Positions 1 to 6,900 of a stretch of DNA of 11,535 bases are shown in pieces. Location of the stretch: positions 1-11,535 of the forward strand of contig LJNI01000066.1 in assembly GCA_001303225.1 (NCBI GenBank), read 5' to 3'. The notes under the pieces were generated by a model. It saw only the letters and a program-made list of their open reading frames with translations, was not told the DNA's origin and searched no databases. The number at the start of each line of letters is the position of its first letter. The first letter of the stretch is position 1. The translations under genes were made by a program, and so were the position numbers. Source of the DNA: a candidate division TA06 bacterium DG_78 (GTDB taxonomy: Bacteria; Hydrothermota; Tepidihabitantia; SM23-42).

Positions 1-27
1 CCTCCGCGTTCTCGGAGTCTCTTTTTT
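1..27 (+). terminator. Rho-independent terminator, cut by window edge
   Basis: CTCCG (2-6) and CGGAG (13-17) form a five-pair stem around a six-base loop, followed by TCTC and a run of six T (22-27). The stem may continue to the left of the window. It would end a plus-strand gene that lies outside. The stem is short, so confidence is moderate. Confidence 0.5.
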
Positions 28-50
28 ATTTCATTACCTTAGGCATTATT

Positions 51-82
51 ATCACTGTAATCTTACACGAATCACTGTAATC
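51..82. repeat. Tandem 12-bp direct repeat ATCACTGTAATC
   Basis: ATCACTGTAATC occurs at 51-62 and again at 71-82, with starts 20 bp apart, in the gene-free leader before the metallo-hydrolase gene. A third perfect copy lies on the minus strand at 3878-3889, just before ftsY. Together with the terminators at 1-27 and 92-118 and the promoter at 192-220, this is what I see in the first 226 bases. The role is unknown. Confidence 0.5.
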
Positions 83-91
83 AAGATTCCT

Positions 92-118
92 GACTTGCGT
101 CAGGCAGGTCTGTTTTTT
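92..118 (+). terminator. Rho-independent terminator
   Basis: GACTTGC (92-98) pairs with GCAGGTC (104-110), seven pairs including one G-T, around the loop GTCAG. TG and six T follow (113-118). An alternative fold pairs CCTGAC (89-94) with GTCAGG (99-104). It lies about 75 bases upstream of the next promoter and insulates it from left-hand transcription. Confidence 0.6.
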
Positions 119-191
119 AGAAATCGCTAAAAAATCCACTGAACAAATTCTCTCAATTACGTGTCCAATACTATAGCTGAACTGGGTATTG

Positions 192-220
192 TTGACAGCT
201 GAAGAGAATTCTGTTATAAT
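192..220 (+). promoter_or_regulatory. Consensus sigma70-type promoter of a leaderless gene
   Basis: TTGACA (192-197) and TATAAT (215-220) match the housekeeping consensus perfectly and are 17 bp apart. The expected start of transcription, six to seven bases after the -10 box, falls on the A of the ATG at 227. No Shine-Dalgarno sequence could fit in the transcript, so a leaderless mRNA is predicted. Confidence 0.85.
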
Positions 221-226
221 GAAATT

Positions 227-766
227 ATGACCATAGAGCATTTGATTGTCGGTTCAATGCAAACGAATTGCTATATATTACAATCAGGGGAAAAATGTAT
301 TGTCATTGATCCTGCTGCTGAGCCCAAAAAAATTATCGCAGCAATAGCCGGTCTTGAAGTTTCTCTCATCCTCGTTACCCACCGGCACTTCGATCATGTT
401 GAGGCATTGAAAGATGTGAAACAGTATACTCGAGCAAAGGCAGCAATTCACCCTTTGGACTGGATCGATGGCTGTGACATCAAATTAGAGGATTGCCAGA
501 AAATCGAATTTGATAAGAAACAGATTACTGTACTCCATACACCAGGGCATACTCCTGGTGGCTGCTGTTTTCTCATTGGGAATGACCTCTTTTCTGGTGA
601 TACGTTATTCTCAAACGGTCGAGGAAATACTTTATTCCCTGGCGGTGATGAACAGGCAATTCTGAGAAGCATCAGAGAAAAACTGCTTGTCTTGCCTGAT
701 GAAACCAGGGTCTATCCAGGACACGGCCCTTCGACAACAATTGGTAACGAACGAGGACTCTATTGA
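227..766 (+). CDS. Metallo-beta-lactamase-fold hydrolase (glyoxalase II-like)
   Basis: This 179-residue cytoplasmic protein is a single metallo-beta-lactamase domain of the hydroxyacylglutathione hydrolase-like branch. The metal ligands are in order: THRHFDH at 51-57 (His52, His54, Asp56, His57), His108 in HTPGHTPGG, Asp125 in SGDTLF and His166 in YPGHGP. This points to a two-metal hydrolase that probably cleaves thioesters or a related activated bond, but the substrate cannot be read from the sequence. The C-terminal substrate-binding helices of true glyoxalase II are missing, as in the short bacterial members. The family often ends TTIGNER followed by a few residues, and here it ends TTIGNERGLY, so length is normal. 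The ATG is fixed by the perfect promoter six bases upstream, giving a probably leaderless mRNA. A TTG with a GAGG ribosome site overlaps the stop codon and leads into the next, broken reading frame. Confidence 0.9.
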   Translation: MTIEHLIVGSMQTNCYILQSGEKCIVIDPAAEPKKIIAAIAGLEVSLILVTHRHFDHVEALKDVKQYTRAKAAIHPLDWIDGCDIKLEDCQKIEFDKKQITVLHTPGHTPGGCCFLIGNDLFSGDTLFSNGRGNTLFPGGDEQAILRSIREKLLVLPDETRVYPGHGPSTTIGNERGLY

Positions 767-922
767 AACGACACACATTTACCGGAATAACACTGCGGAT
801 CGCGCGAGAGTCAACTCCGCCAACTACCCCGATGGGAACATAAGATTACCATGCATGCAATCTCTGATGGTAAGTTAGCTGGACATACATTCGGTGAGGG
901 GTTCTATAAGATGCGTGTGTAG
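763..922 (+). pseudogene. Short frame-broken coding remnant, about 52 residues if repaired
   Basis: I do not recognise this gene. A TTG at 763 overlaps the preceding stop codon and has GAGG (753-756) at ideal spacing. It opens 26 codons reading LKRHTFTGITLRIARES followed by TPPTTPMGT, then stops at 841-843. In the +1 frame, open from 791, the text continues as KITMHAISDGKLAGHTFGEG and FYKMRV to a TAG at 920-922. Both halves read like protein. The switch point contains CCCC (827-830) and GGG (834-836), and removing one base from either joins them into a 53-codon frame. It is either a decayed gene, a sequencing or assembly indel, or coincidence. A programmed shift is possible but nothing directly supports it. 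It would be coupled to the metallo-hydrolase gene. Confidence 0.4.
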
Positions 923-960
923 TTTTTCATTTACCAGATAGACAAAAGGAGAGAGGCGTT

Positions 961-1353
961 GTGAAAAAAAAGAAGCAGTTGAAATCAATTAGTGGTATTC
1001 TCCTCGGTAGAACTGCCAATTCCTCGAAGGCAAAAGCAATTGCAGGATTTTTTAGAAAATGTCCATACTGTGCTTTTTGCACACATGTCGGCTGCACGCT
1101 CATCGCTACATTTTCTCTGCCGTACCAGCATCGATGGTGGCTGTCCTCAATACAAAAGCATCCACAAGAAACAGTCGGACTCGATCGTGCAGAAGTCTTT
1201 TTTGCAAAACGCATTGAAGTCTCAAGCCTCTGGAAAGCTGGTGCAGTTAAGCCACACTTGAAAAAAGCCCCGTGTGGTGCAGATTGCCAAAAATGTCCAG
1301 TGTACCGCAAAAAATGTCCTGGGTGTATTGCAACGAAATATTATTCAGGTTGA
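961..1353 (+). CDS. Small cysteine-rich protein with a DUF3795-like C-terminal motif
   Basis: This is a 130-residue basic, soluble protein with nine cysteines in two clusters. Residues 34-45 read CPYCAFCTHVGC. Residues 105-122 read CGADCQKCPVYRKKCPGC, a spacing that resembles the DUF3795 family (CG..C..CP.Y....C.GC). Such clusters usually bind zinc or an iron-sulfur centre, which is inference here. The start is GTG, chosen because AAGGAGAGAGG lies about nine bases upstream. The stop codon sits inside the stem-loop of a strong terminator, so the gene ends its transcript. A 127-codon frame lies opposite, but it lacks the ribosome site and the cysteine pattern. No dedicated promoter is evident, so it may be read from 192-220. 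Function unknown. Confidence 0.65.
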   Translation: MKKKKQLKSISGILLGRTANSSKAKAIAGFFRKCPYCAFCTHVGCTLIATFSLPYQHRWWLSSIQKHPQETVGLDRAEVFFAKRIEVSSLWKAGAVKPHLKKAPCGADCQKCPVYRKKCPGCIATKYYSG

Positions 1354-1375
1354 AAACCTGAATAACTTTATTTTT
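1341..1375 (+). terminator. Strong Rho-independent terminator overlapping a stop codon
   Basis: TTATTCAGGT (1341-1350) pairs perfectly with ACCTGAATAA (1356-1365) around TGAAA, and is followed by CTTTATTTTT. The TGA of the cysteine-rich protein (1351-1353) lies in the loop, so the last codons form the left arm of the hairpin. Confidence 0.85.
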
Positions 1376-1402
1376 GAGACTGCGTATTGTAATAAATATA
1401 TT
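1374..1402 (+). promoter_or_regulatory. Probable promoter of the 172-residue gene
   Basis: TTGAGA (1374-1379) and TATATT (1397-1402) are 17 bp apart. The -35 box overlaps the T-tail of the preceding terminator. Transcription would start near 1409, leaving about 31 leader bases with GAGG (1427-1430) nine bases before ATG. Confidence 0.5.
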
Positions 1403-1439
1403 TTCGAAAGAAGATATTGGAGAATAGAGGTTAAATAAT

Positions 1440-1958
1440 ATGAAATCAGAACTTGCTACAATCTGTGATGAACTCGCCAGAAAGCTTACTGGCGCTGTCC
1501 ACCGGATAGAAGGGCGGATATTTTTTAAAATTGGTGAGGCTGGATATTCGGTAATAGGCAAACTTGAAGAGCGCCCCGTTATTATTGATCTCGAAGCTTA
1601 TGGTGAGGTGCTCATTAGGATCGATTGTAATACAACCTACATGTTTCAAATCTTACCAAATACATTTTTTTCTCGGTTCGATTTTTTGTTGAGGCAGCGC
1701 GTATTCGTAGGCGAACAAGATTTCGATAATAAATTCGTCGTGCATAGCAATTATTCTCAGAAAATCACTGAATGGTTGATGAATACTGAGATTCGTGCAT
1801 CAATAGCAAGTTTAGCACCGTTCATACATTTAATGTTTAAAAAGGGGCTACTCCGGTACCGATCAAAATTCAATGTTGATGAGCCAGATCGTGCCAAGAT
1901 CATTAACAAAATTGAAATTTTGGATACTATCGCAGCATCCTTAGAATCACTGCATTGA
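1440..1958 (+). CDS. Conserved-looking hypothetical protein, 172 residues
   Basis: I do not recognise this protein. It has no signal peptide, no membrane segment and no catalytic motif. The N-terminal half alternates short strands and charged turns (GRIFFKIGEAGYSVIG, then RPVIIDLEAYGEVLIRID). A stretch near residue 98 reads FDNKFVVHSNYSQKI and leads into helices rich in Ile, Leu and Ala, ending with a short amphipathic helix. This order suggests a mixed alpha/beta domain. The ATG follows GAGG at nine bases and a probable promoter at 1374-1402. It stands alone between a terminator and the promoter of the transporter gene. Composition matches its neighbours. It appears real because the frame is long, has its own signals and the protein is well mixed. 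Function unknown. Confidence 0.75.
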   Translation: MKSELATICDELARKLTGAVHRIEGRIFFKIGEAGYSVIGKLEERPVIIDLEAYGEVLIRIDCNTTYMFQILPNTFFSRFDFLLRQRVFVGEQDFDNKFVVHSNYSQKITEWLMNTEIRASIASLAPFIHLMFKKGLLRYRSKFNVDEPDRAKIINKIEILDTIAASLESLH

Positions 1959-1993
1959 TTTTTAACCAATGTAAAGTTTAACATAACAACGAC

Positions 1994-2021
1994 TTGTAAT
2001 AGCACATATTTTAAATATAAT
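1994..2021 (+). promoter_or_regulatory. Promoter of a leaderless transporter gene
   Basis: TATAAT (2016-2021) lies five bases before the ATG at 2027. A weaker -35, TTGTAA (1994-1999), is 16 bp upstream. No purine-rich ribosome site lies in the intervening bases TCCCTA. This is the same geometry as the promoter at 192-220. Confidence 0.65.
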
Positions 2022-2026
2022 CCCTA

Positions 2027-2923
2027 ATGCACTCATCCATTCCTTATCTTGGTGAAGGATTATCATTACTCGCTGCTATACTGTGGGCATTGGCAGTCGT
2101 TTTTTTTAGGAAGTGCGGTGAGAGAGTTCATCCCCTTGCACTCAATTCATTCAAAAACTTGTTTGCCTTGATTTTATTCATTCCAACGATGTGGCTCTTT
2201 GGTGAGGCATTTTTCTATCAGGCACCATTCGCTATCTATTTAATTTTTATGCTCAGCGGTGTGATTGGCATCGGTGTCGGAGATACAATATTTTTTAATA
2301 GTTTGAATCGTCTCGGAGCAGGTTTAACCGGTATTGTTGTCTGTATGTATAGCCCATTTATCATTTGTCTATCGATTCTGTTACTCGGAGAACGTCTTAC
2401 CCCTTTACAAATAATCGGTGCACTCATGATTATTATTGCAGTATTGATTGCAACGTACGAGAAAAGGACGCGATCAATCAATCGGAAACAGATTGTGCTG
2501 GGAGTTCTCTTAGGCATTCTGTCATCGGCGTGCATGGCAGTAGGTATTGTTATGATAAAACCATTACTGCCACACTATCCATTATTATGGCTGACTGGCG
2601 TTCGTCTTTTTGGTGGTTCTGTTGTCCTTGGCTTACTACTGCTCTTCTATCCAGCGAGACGCAAGATCGTCAATTCACTCATCTCGACTCGTCGTTGGAC
2701 GTACACCATCACCGGTTCATTCATCGGCGCATTTTTAGCGATGCTTGTTTGGTTAGCAGGTATGAAATATACGCAGGCTTCGATTGCATCAGCATTGAAC
2801 CAGACGAGTATCATATTTATATTTATTTTTGCTGGTTTTATCTTAAGGGAACCGATAAACATAAGACGTGTATTCGGCATTATCCTCGCCTTTGTCGGTT
2901 CATTTCTTGTTTCATTTGGATAG
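2027..2923 (+). CDS. EamA/DMT-family inner-membrane transporter
   Basis: This 298-residue protein is almost entirely hydrophobic, with about ten predicted membrane helices. It is built from two EamA repeats, roughly residues 10-145 and 157-296, joined by the basic loop YEKRTRSINRK. Typical family features are the early GLSLLAAILWALAVVFFRK helix, an LGERLTPLQIIGALMIIIAV helix pair closing the first repeat, and LREPINIRRVFGIILAFVG closing the second. Members export or import small metabolites such as amino acids, nucleosides or drugs by proton- or sodium-linked exchange. The substrate cannot be told from this sequence. The ATG is favoured because TATAAT lies only five bases upstream and there is no ribosome site. 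It converges with ftsY across a palindrome at 2965-3000. Confidence 0.9.
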   Translation: MHSSIPYLGEGLSLLAAILWALAVVFFRKCGERVHPLALNSFKNLFALILFIPTMWLFGEAFFYQAPFAIYLIFMLSGVIGIGVGDTIFFNSLNRLGAGLTGIVVCMYSPFIICLSILLLGERLTPLQIIGALMIIIAVLIATYEKRTRSINRKQIVLGVLLGILSSACMAVGIVMIKPLLPHYPLLWLTGVRLFGGSVVLGLLLLFYPARRKIVNSLISTRRWTYTITGSFIGAFLAMLVWLAGMKYTQASIASALNQTSIIFIFIFAGFILREPINIRRVFGIILAFVGSFLVSFG

Positions 2924-2964
2924 GACATCAGTAATAGTAATGTAGCAATTTTTGACTTGCTGAT

Positions 2965-3000
2965 ATTCCGTCACTACGAGAATTGTCGAAGTGACGGAAT
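2965..3000. repeat. 36-nt palindrome between convergent genes
   Basis: ATTCCGTCAC (2965-2974) and GTGACGGAAT (2991-3000) form a perfect ten-pair stem, and the 16-base centre adds a short inner CGA/TCG pairing. It lies between the transporter stop at 2923 and the ftsY stop at 3040. It could act as a terminator in both directions, but neither side has a T-run. It may instead be a dispersed extragenic palindrome. I see nothing else in this spacer. Confidence 0.6.
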
Positions 3001-3039
3001 GTGTATTATCGTGTACTGTGTTTGGGGTTTGTAGGTTAT

Positions 3040-3867
3040 CTACTCAAAGAGTGCATCGACAAATATTTTTGTATCGAATTCGATGAGGTCTTCGATCTTC
3101 TCGCCAACACCAAGATAGAGGGCAGGTACACTGAGTTCATTACATATTGGAATTATTGCGCCACCTTTTGCCGTGCCGTCAAACTTGGTTAAAATTAATC
3201 CATTGATACCGATCTCCTGAGTAAAAATAGTCGCTTGTTGAATAGAATTTTGTCCTAAGGTGGCATCAATCGTTAATACATTCAGATCAGGACCAGTCGG
3301 TTTTAATTTTCTGATGACACGCTTTATCTTTTTCAATTCTTCCATTAAATCGGTACGGGTATGCAATCTCCCTGCAGTATCGATAATAACAGTATCGATC
3401 GATTGTGCGTGGGCTTTTGCTATTGCATCGTACACGACTGCTGCGGCATCCTGTCCTTTTTGTGAGCCGACTATTTCAACATTTGCTTTTTGTGCCCAGA
3501 TCTCTAACTGTTCATGTGCTGCATCGCGATATGTATCACCACTCGCAAGCATTACCTTTGTTTTCTGACTGTAACGGTATGCGAGTTTTGCGACCGTGGT
3601 TGTTTTTCCTGAACCATTCACGCCGCTGACCATGATAATGAGCGGTGCAGCAGTGTCTATCATGGGCTTTTGTTTATCCAACAGATTAAAAATTTCCTGT
3701 TTTAAGAGGTCAACCGGTTCACCGCTGACTTTTTTTATATTGTGGATTATGCGCTCGGTGTATTTTATACCAACATCTGCTCGAAGCAGTATTTCTTCGA
3801 TTTCATCATACGACGCACCTTTAGTGCGAGAAAAAATACCAAGAGCCTGTTTGAGTTTGCTCAACAT
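3040..3867 (-). CDS. ftsY: Signal recognition particle receptor FtsY
   Basis: FtsY is the membrane-associated GTPase that receives ribosome-SRP complexes and hands nascent membrane proteins to the translocon. At 275 residues this is the minimal NG form, without the acidic A domain of E. coli. The helical N domain covers about 1-70. The G domain shows GVNGSGKT (82-89), the insertion-box sequence DTYRDAAHEQL near 111, DTAGR (163-167), TKFDGTAKGG (227-236) and the closing GVGEKIEDL (253-261). The usual DTFRAAA is altered to DTYRDAA, otherwise the catalytic set is complete. The ATG overlaps the stop codon of the small membrane-protein frame (TAATG), and its own ribosome site is weak, so translation probably depends on coupling. 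It is the last gene of the smc operon. It could not be the paralogue Ffh, since the methionine-rich M domain is absent. Confidence 0.95.
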   Translation of the reverse strand: MLSKLKQALGIFSRTKGASYDEIEEILLRADVGIKYTERIIHNIKKVSGEPVDLLKQEIFNLLDKQKPMIDTAAPLIIMVSGVNGSGKTTTVAKLAYRYSQKTKVMLASGDTYRDAAHEQLEIWAQKANVEIVGSQKGQDAAAVVYDAIAKAHAQSIDTVIIDTAGRLHTRTDLMEELKKIKRVIRKLKPTGPDLNVLTIDATLGQNSIQQATIFTQEIGINGLILTKFDGTAKGGAIIPICNELSVPALYLGVGEKIEDLIEFDTKIFVDALFE

Positions 3868-3983
3868 TACTCGTAACGATTACAGTGATAAGAGAAAAAA
3901 AATACGACGACAAAAATTGTTACCAGCATTGAAAATGGAATGCGGTAGTTTTTATAATCATTCCAGAGCACCGATCTTTTCAA
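3867..3983 (-). CDS. Small single-pass membrane protein between smc and ftsY (38 residues)
   Basis: This short frame overlaps the last codons of smc in another frame, and its TAA shares a base with the ftsY ATG. It starts at TTG (3983), with GAGG ten bases upstream; GTG at 3971 would give 34 residues. The product has a polar head containing LWNDYKNYRIP, then one hydrophobic helix, FSMLVTIFVVVFFFSY (about 17-32), and a short tail HCNRYE. This is a typical small bitopic membrane protein. I do not recognise a family. The overlaps at both ends, a composition unlike random frames, and the poor ribosome site of ftsY argue that it is translated. Its position suggests it helps couple FtsY synthesis, or acts with FtsY at the membrane, but both are inference. 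The alternative is plain intergenic sequence with a chance frame. Confidence 0.55.
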   Translation of the reverse strand: MKRSVLWNDYKNYRIPFSMLVTIFVVVFFFSYHCNRYE

Positions 3984-6900
3984 GATCAGCGAGCCTCGCT
4001 GATATAATTTTGCTCTGCCGTAGTTTTTCCATGGTGACACCATAGAGATAGTCAGTGTATTCCATGGTTGCCCGATTATGGGTGATGATGATGACCTGCG
4101 TTCGTTGTGAGAGATTTCTTAAAAATTGATTGAATTTTACGACATTGGCATCATCGAGTGGTGCATCGATCTCATCGAGGATGCAGAAGGGAGCTGGTTT
4201 GACGAGATAGAATGCGAGTAAAAGGCTCACTGCCAGGAGCGTTCTCTGTCCACCAGAGAGTTGGCTTATGGTCTTTAGTTTTTTACCGCCCATGCGAACA
4301 ACAATCTCGATCTGCGAGGTCAATGGGTTATCTTGGTCTGTCAGTATCAAATCTGCTCCGCCACCTTCAAAAAAGTTGGAGAAAACATAATTAAATTCTT
4401 TTTTTACCTGTTCGAAGATTCCAATAAATCTCTCCTGGGCGCGCTGGTCGAGTTCTTCAATCGACTTCAACAAATTTCTCTTTGCAGTTATAATATCATC
4501 ACGCTGAGAGAGAAACTCATCGAGTCTTTTCTTTTCAGATTCGTAGAGCTCCAAACTCAGAGGGTTGACCTCACCAAGTTTTTCTAATTTCCCCCTTACC
4601 TGTGCGAGTTTATCTTCTGCTTCAAACACCTCCTCAGGAATGTAGTTCGTTAGATCAACATGAAATTTTTCTTGAGTGTCTCGGATGTGTTCATCCTTTT
4701 TATGCGTTAATTGGAATGATCGGTATTTCAACTCCATGATGCTATTTTGCATTTCTTCATGGGTTTTTTGTCTTTCTGTGAGTTGATCATAGATAGCATT
4801 CTGCCGCACATTGAACTCCTCGATTAGCTTTTCGGGAAGTTTGGATTCATATTCTACTTTTTCTTGACTCTTTGTCTCGAGGTCTTGTTTGAATGCCGCG
4901 AGTGCTTTATTTATTTCTGCTAAATTCTTTGCTTCGGTGTTTTCTTTGAGTGTAGCAATTTCTTTTTCTATAGCCTGGTTTTCATTGCTGAGCTGTTCGA
5001 TTGTTTTTTTAACACTGTTTTTTCGTTCCTCGAAAATAACTGACTCGAGTGTCATCTCATTTAAATTCGAATTACTTTCATCAATTTCTTCACTCACTTG
5101 CGTGATAGTATTAGATAGCTCCGCCTTGTCATTTTCTATACCCTGCATCTCCTGTTCCGCAGCCTGTATTGTTTCTATAATAGTGCGTACCTGTTCGGCA
5201 AGTGACTCGACTCCTTTCTTGAGTGTGTTCTGATCACTACTCAGATGTTCACTTTCCTGCTTCATCTTTTCAATGCCTTTCGTAACTTCATTCAATTTTA
5301 AAGAGTGTTCTGATTTCGTAACATTTATTGTAAATAATTTATCTTTTTCTTCTTCGATACTTTTCTTCATCTTTTCGATTTCTTCTTCTAATCGTTTCTT
5401 CTCTTCATGAATAAACAAAATTTCATTTTGTAATGTCTCAAGGTTTGCCTGATACTGTTTGAGACTTTCGCGTATCTTAAAAAATCCAATTTCTCCCTTT
5501 TCTATTATAATAATACCATTGCGAAAGAGCATTCCTTCGCGGGTTACAAAACCACAATTATGATATTTTTTGGAGAGTTCATGAGCGCTCTTACAATCGT
5601 TGGTCAAGAAATAGTTACTTATGTACTCTTGGAGCAACTCATATTTTGATTTAAATTTAACAAACTGTGTAATAGGCAGCACATCGTTTGGCACTTCGGG
5701 TATTTTCTTTTCATGGGGGGCAATCCTTGTATTAATAAAACCAAATCTACCTTCTGGTAGATTCTTGAAATCATGCGGTTCGAATTGGGTGAGCAAGTAA
5801 AAATCTAAGAGATCACCAAGGCAAATATCAATTACTGATTCATATCCCTCAGCAACTTCTAAATTATTTCGTAATAACCCTTTCGTTTTTTTGTCGAATC
5901 GTTTTTCAATTTCTTTATTACTCCCTTTTTCTTTAAATCTATGATTGAGGGTATCGATGGTGACTTTGCAATCGGCAATTTCCTCTTGTCTTTTCTGGAG
6001 ATCGGTTTCTAATTCCCCGAATGAAATTTCGAGATCAGCCAATTTTCTATTTGCCTGTTCTAAACGAGTCACCGCATCTTCTTGCTGTTTTATAACTGCA
6101 TCTAATTGATTTGCCAAGTCTTTTTTTAGCCGTATTTTACTATCAAGTTCTTGCTTGTGCGTATTATGTTCTTCGTATATCCGAGACAGTATTGTTTCTT
6201 TGTTTTCTTTTTCGAACTGCAATTTAGCGGCTTCGTTTTTGCTCGACTGAATCTTATTCAATACTCCTTTGATGATTTCATCTTTCTGTTTTAAATTTTC
6301 TTTTAATGCAAAATACTGCTCGTTTTTTTTCTCGAGTTGTTTTCTCTCGTTACCTATTGTAACATCCAAGTGTGAAATCTTATTTGCAATTTCTTCAAGA
6401 GTATTTTTGGAATCGAGTAAGCGTTTTGTATTGTTGTGTATTATTTCTTCCTTCTCCTTGATGGTCGCGAGCATTCTTGCACACGATAGCGTGATTTGTT
6501 TGGCCTCTTCATTTTTCACCTCAATTTTATTCTGTATATCTCGTATCGCTTCATCAATTAATGCGATATGACTGAGTGTTTCTTTTTTTGTTATTTCTAT
6601 TTGAGCCATCTCTTTTTTAAGAACTTCTCGATCATTTTCCAGTTTTTTCATCTTTTGTAAAACTGCTTGTCTCTGTGATTCCTGATTATTTATCTGCATT
6701 TGAACACGCGCGAGTTCTTGTAGGGTCGTATTATATTGGTTCTTAATAATGTAAAGAGATAAAGTCTTATATTCCTCCTTTAATTCTTGATATAATCGTG
6801 TTTGCCGAACCTGTCTCTTGAGACTCCTCAGCCCACGTTGCATTTCCGAAATAATATCTTCAAGCCTTACAAGGTCCTGGTCGGTGACCTCGAGTCGACG

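Noticed and set aside
26..241. 71-codon minus-strand frame over the leader region
   Set aside because: It covers a terminator, the tandem repeat and the perfect plus-strand promoter, has no ribosome site and does not read like a known protein.
927..1310. 127-codon frame antisense to the cysteine-rich gene
   Set aside because: It lacks a ribosome site and terminator. The plus-strand frame has both, plus a meaningful cysteine pattern.
2365..2934. 189-codon frame inside the transporter gene
   Set aside because: It is a shadow of the EamA gene in another frame, with scattered Cys, His and Arg and no domain.
3596..4045. 149-codon plus-strand frame across ftsY and the end of smc
   Set aside because: It lies opposite two well-identified genes and shows no family motif.
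4889..5233. Ser- and Phe-rich plus-strand frame inside smc, one of several
   Set aside because: Such frames are the usual antisense echo of Glu/Lys-rich coiled-coil coding sequence.
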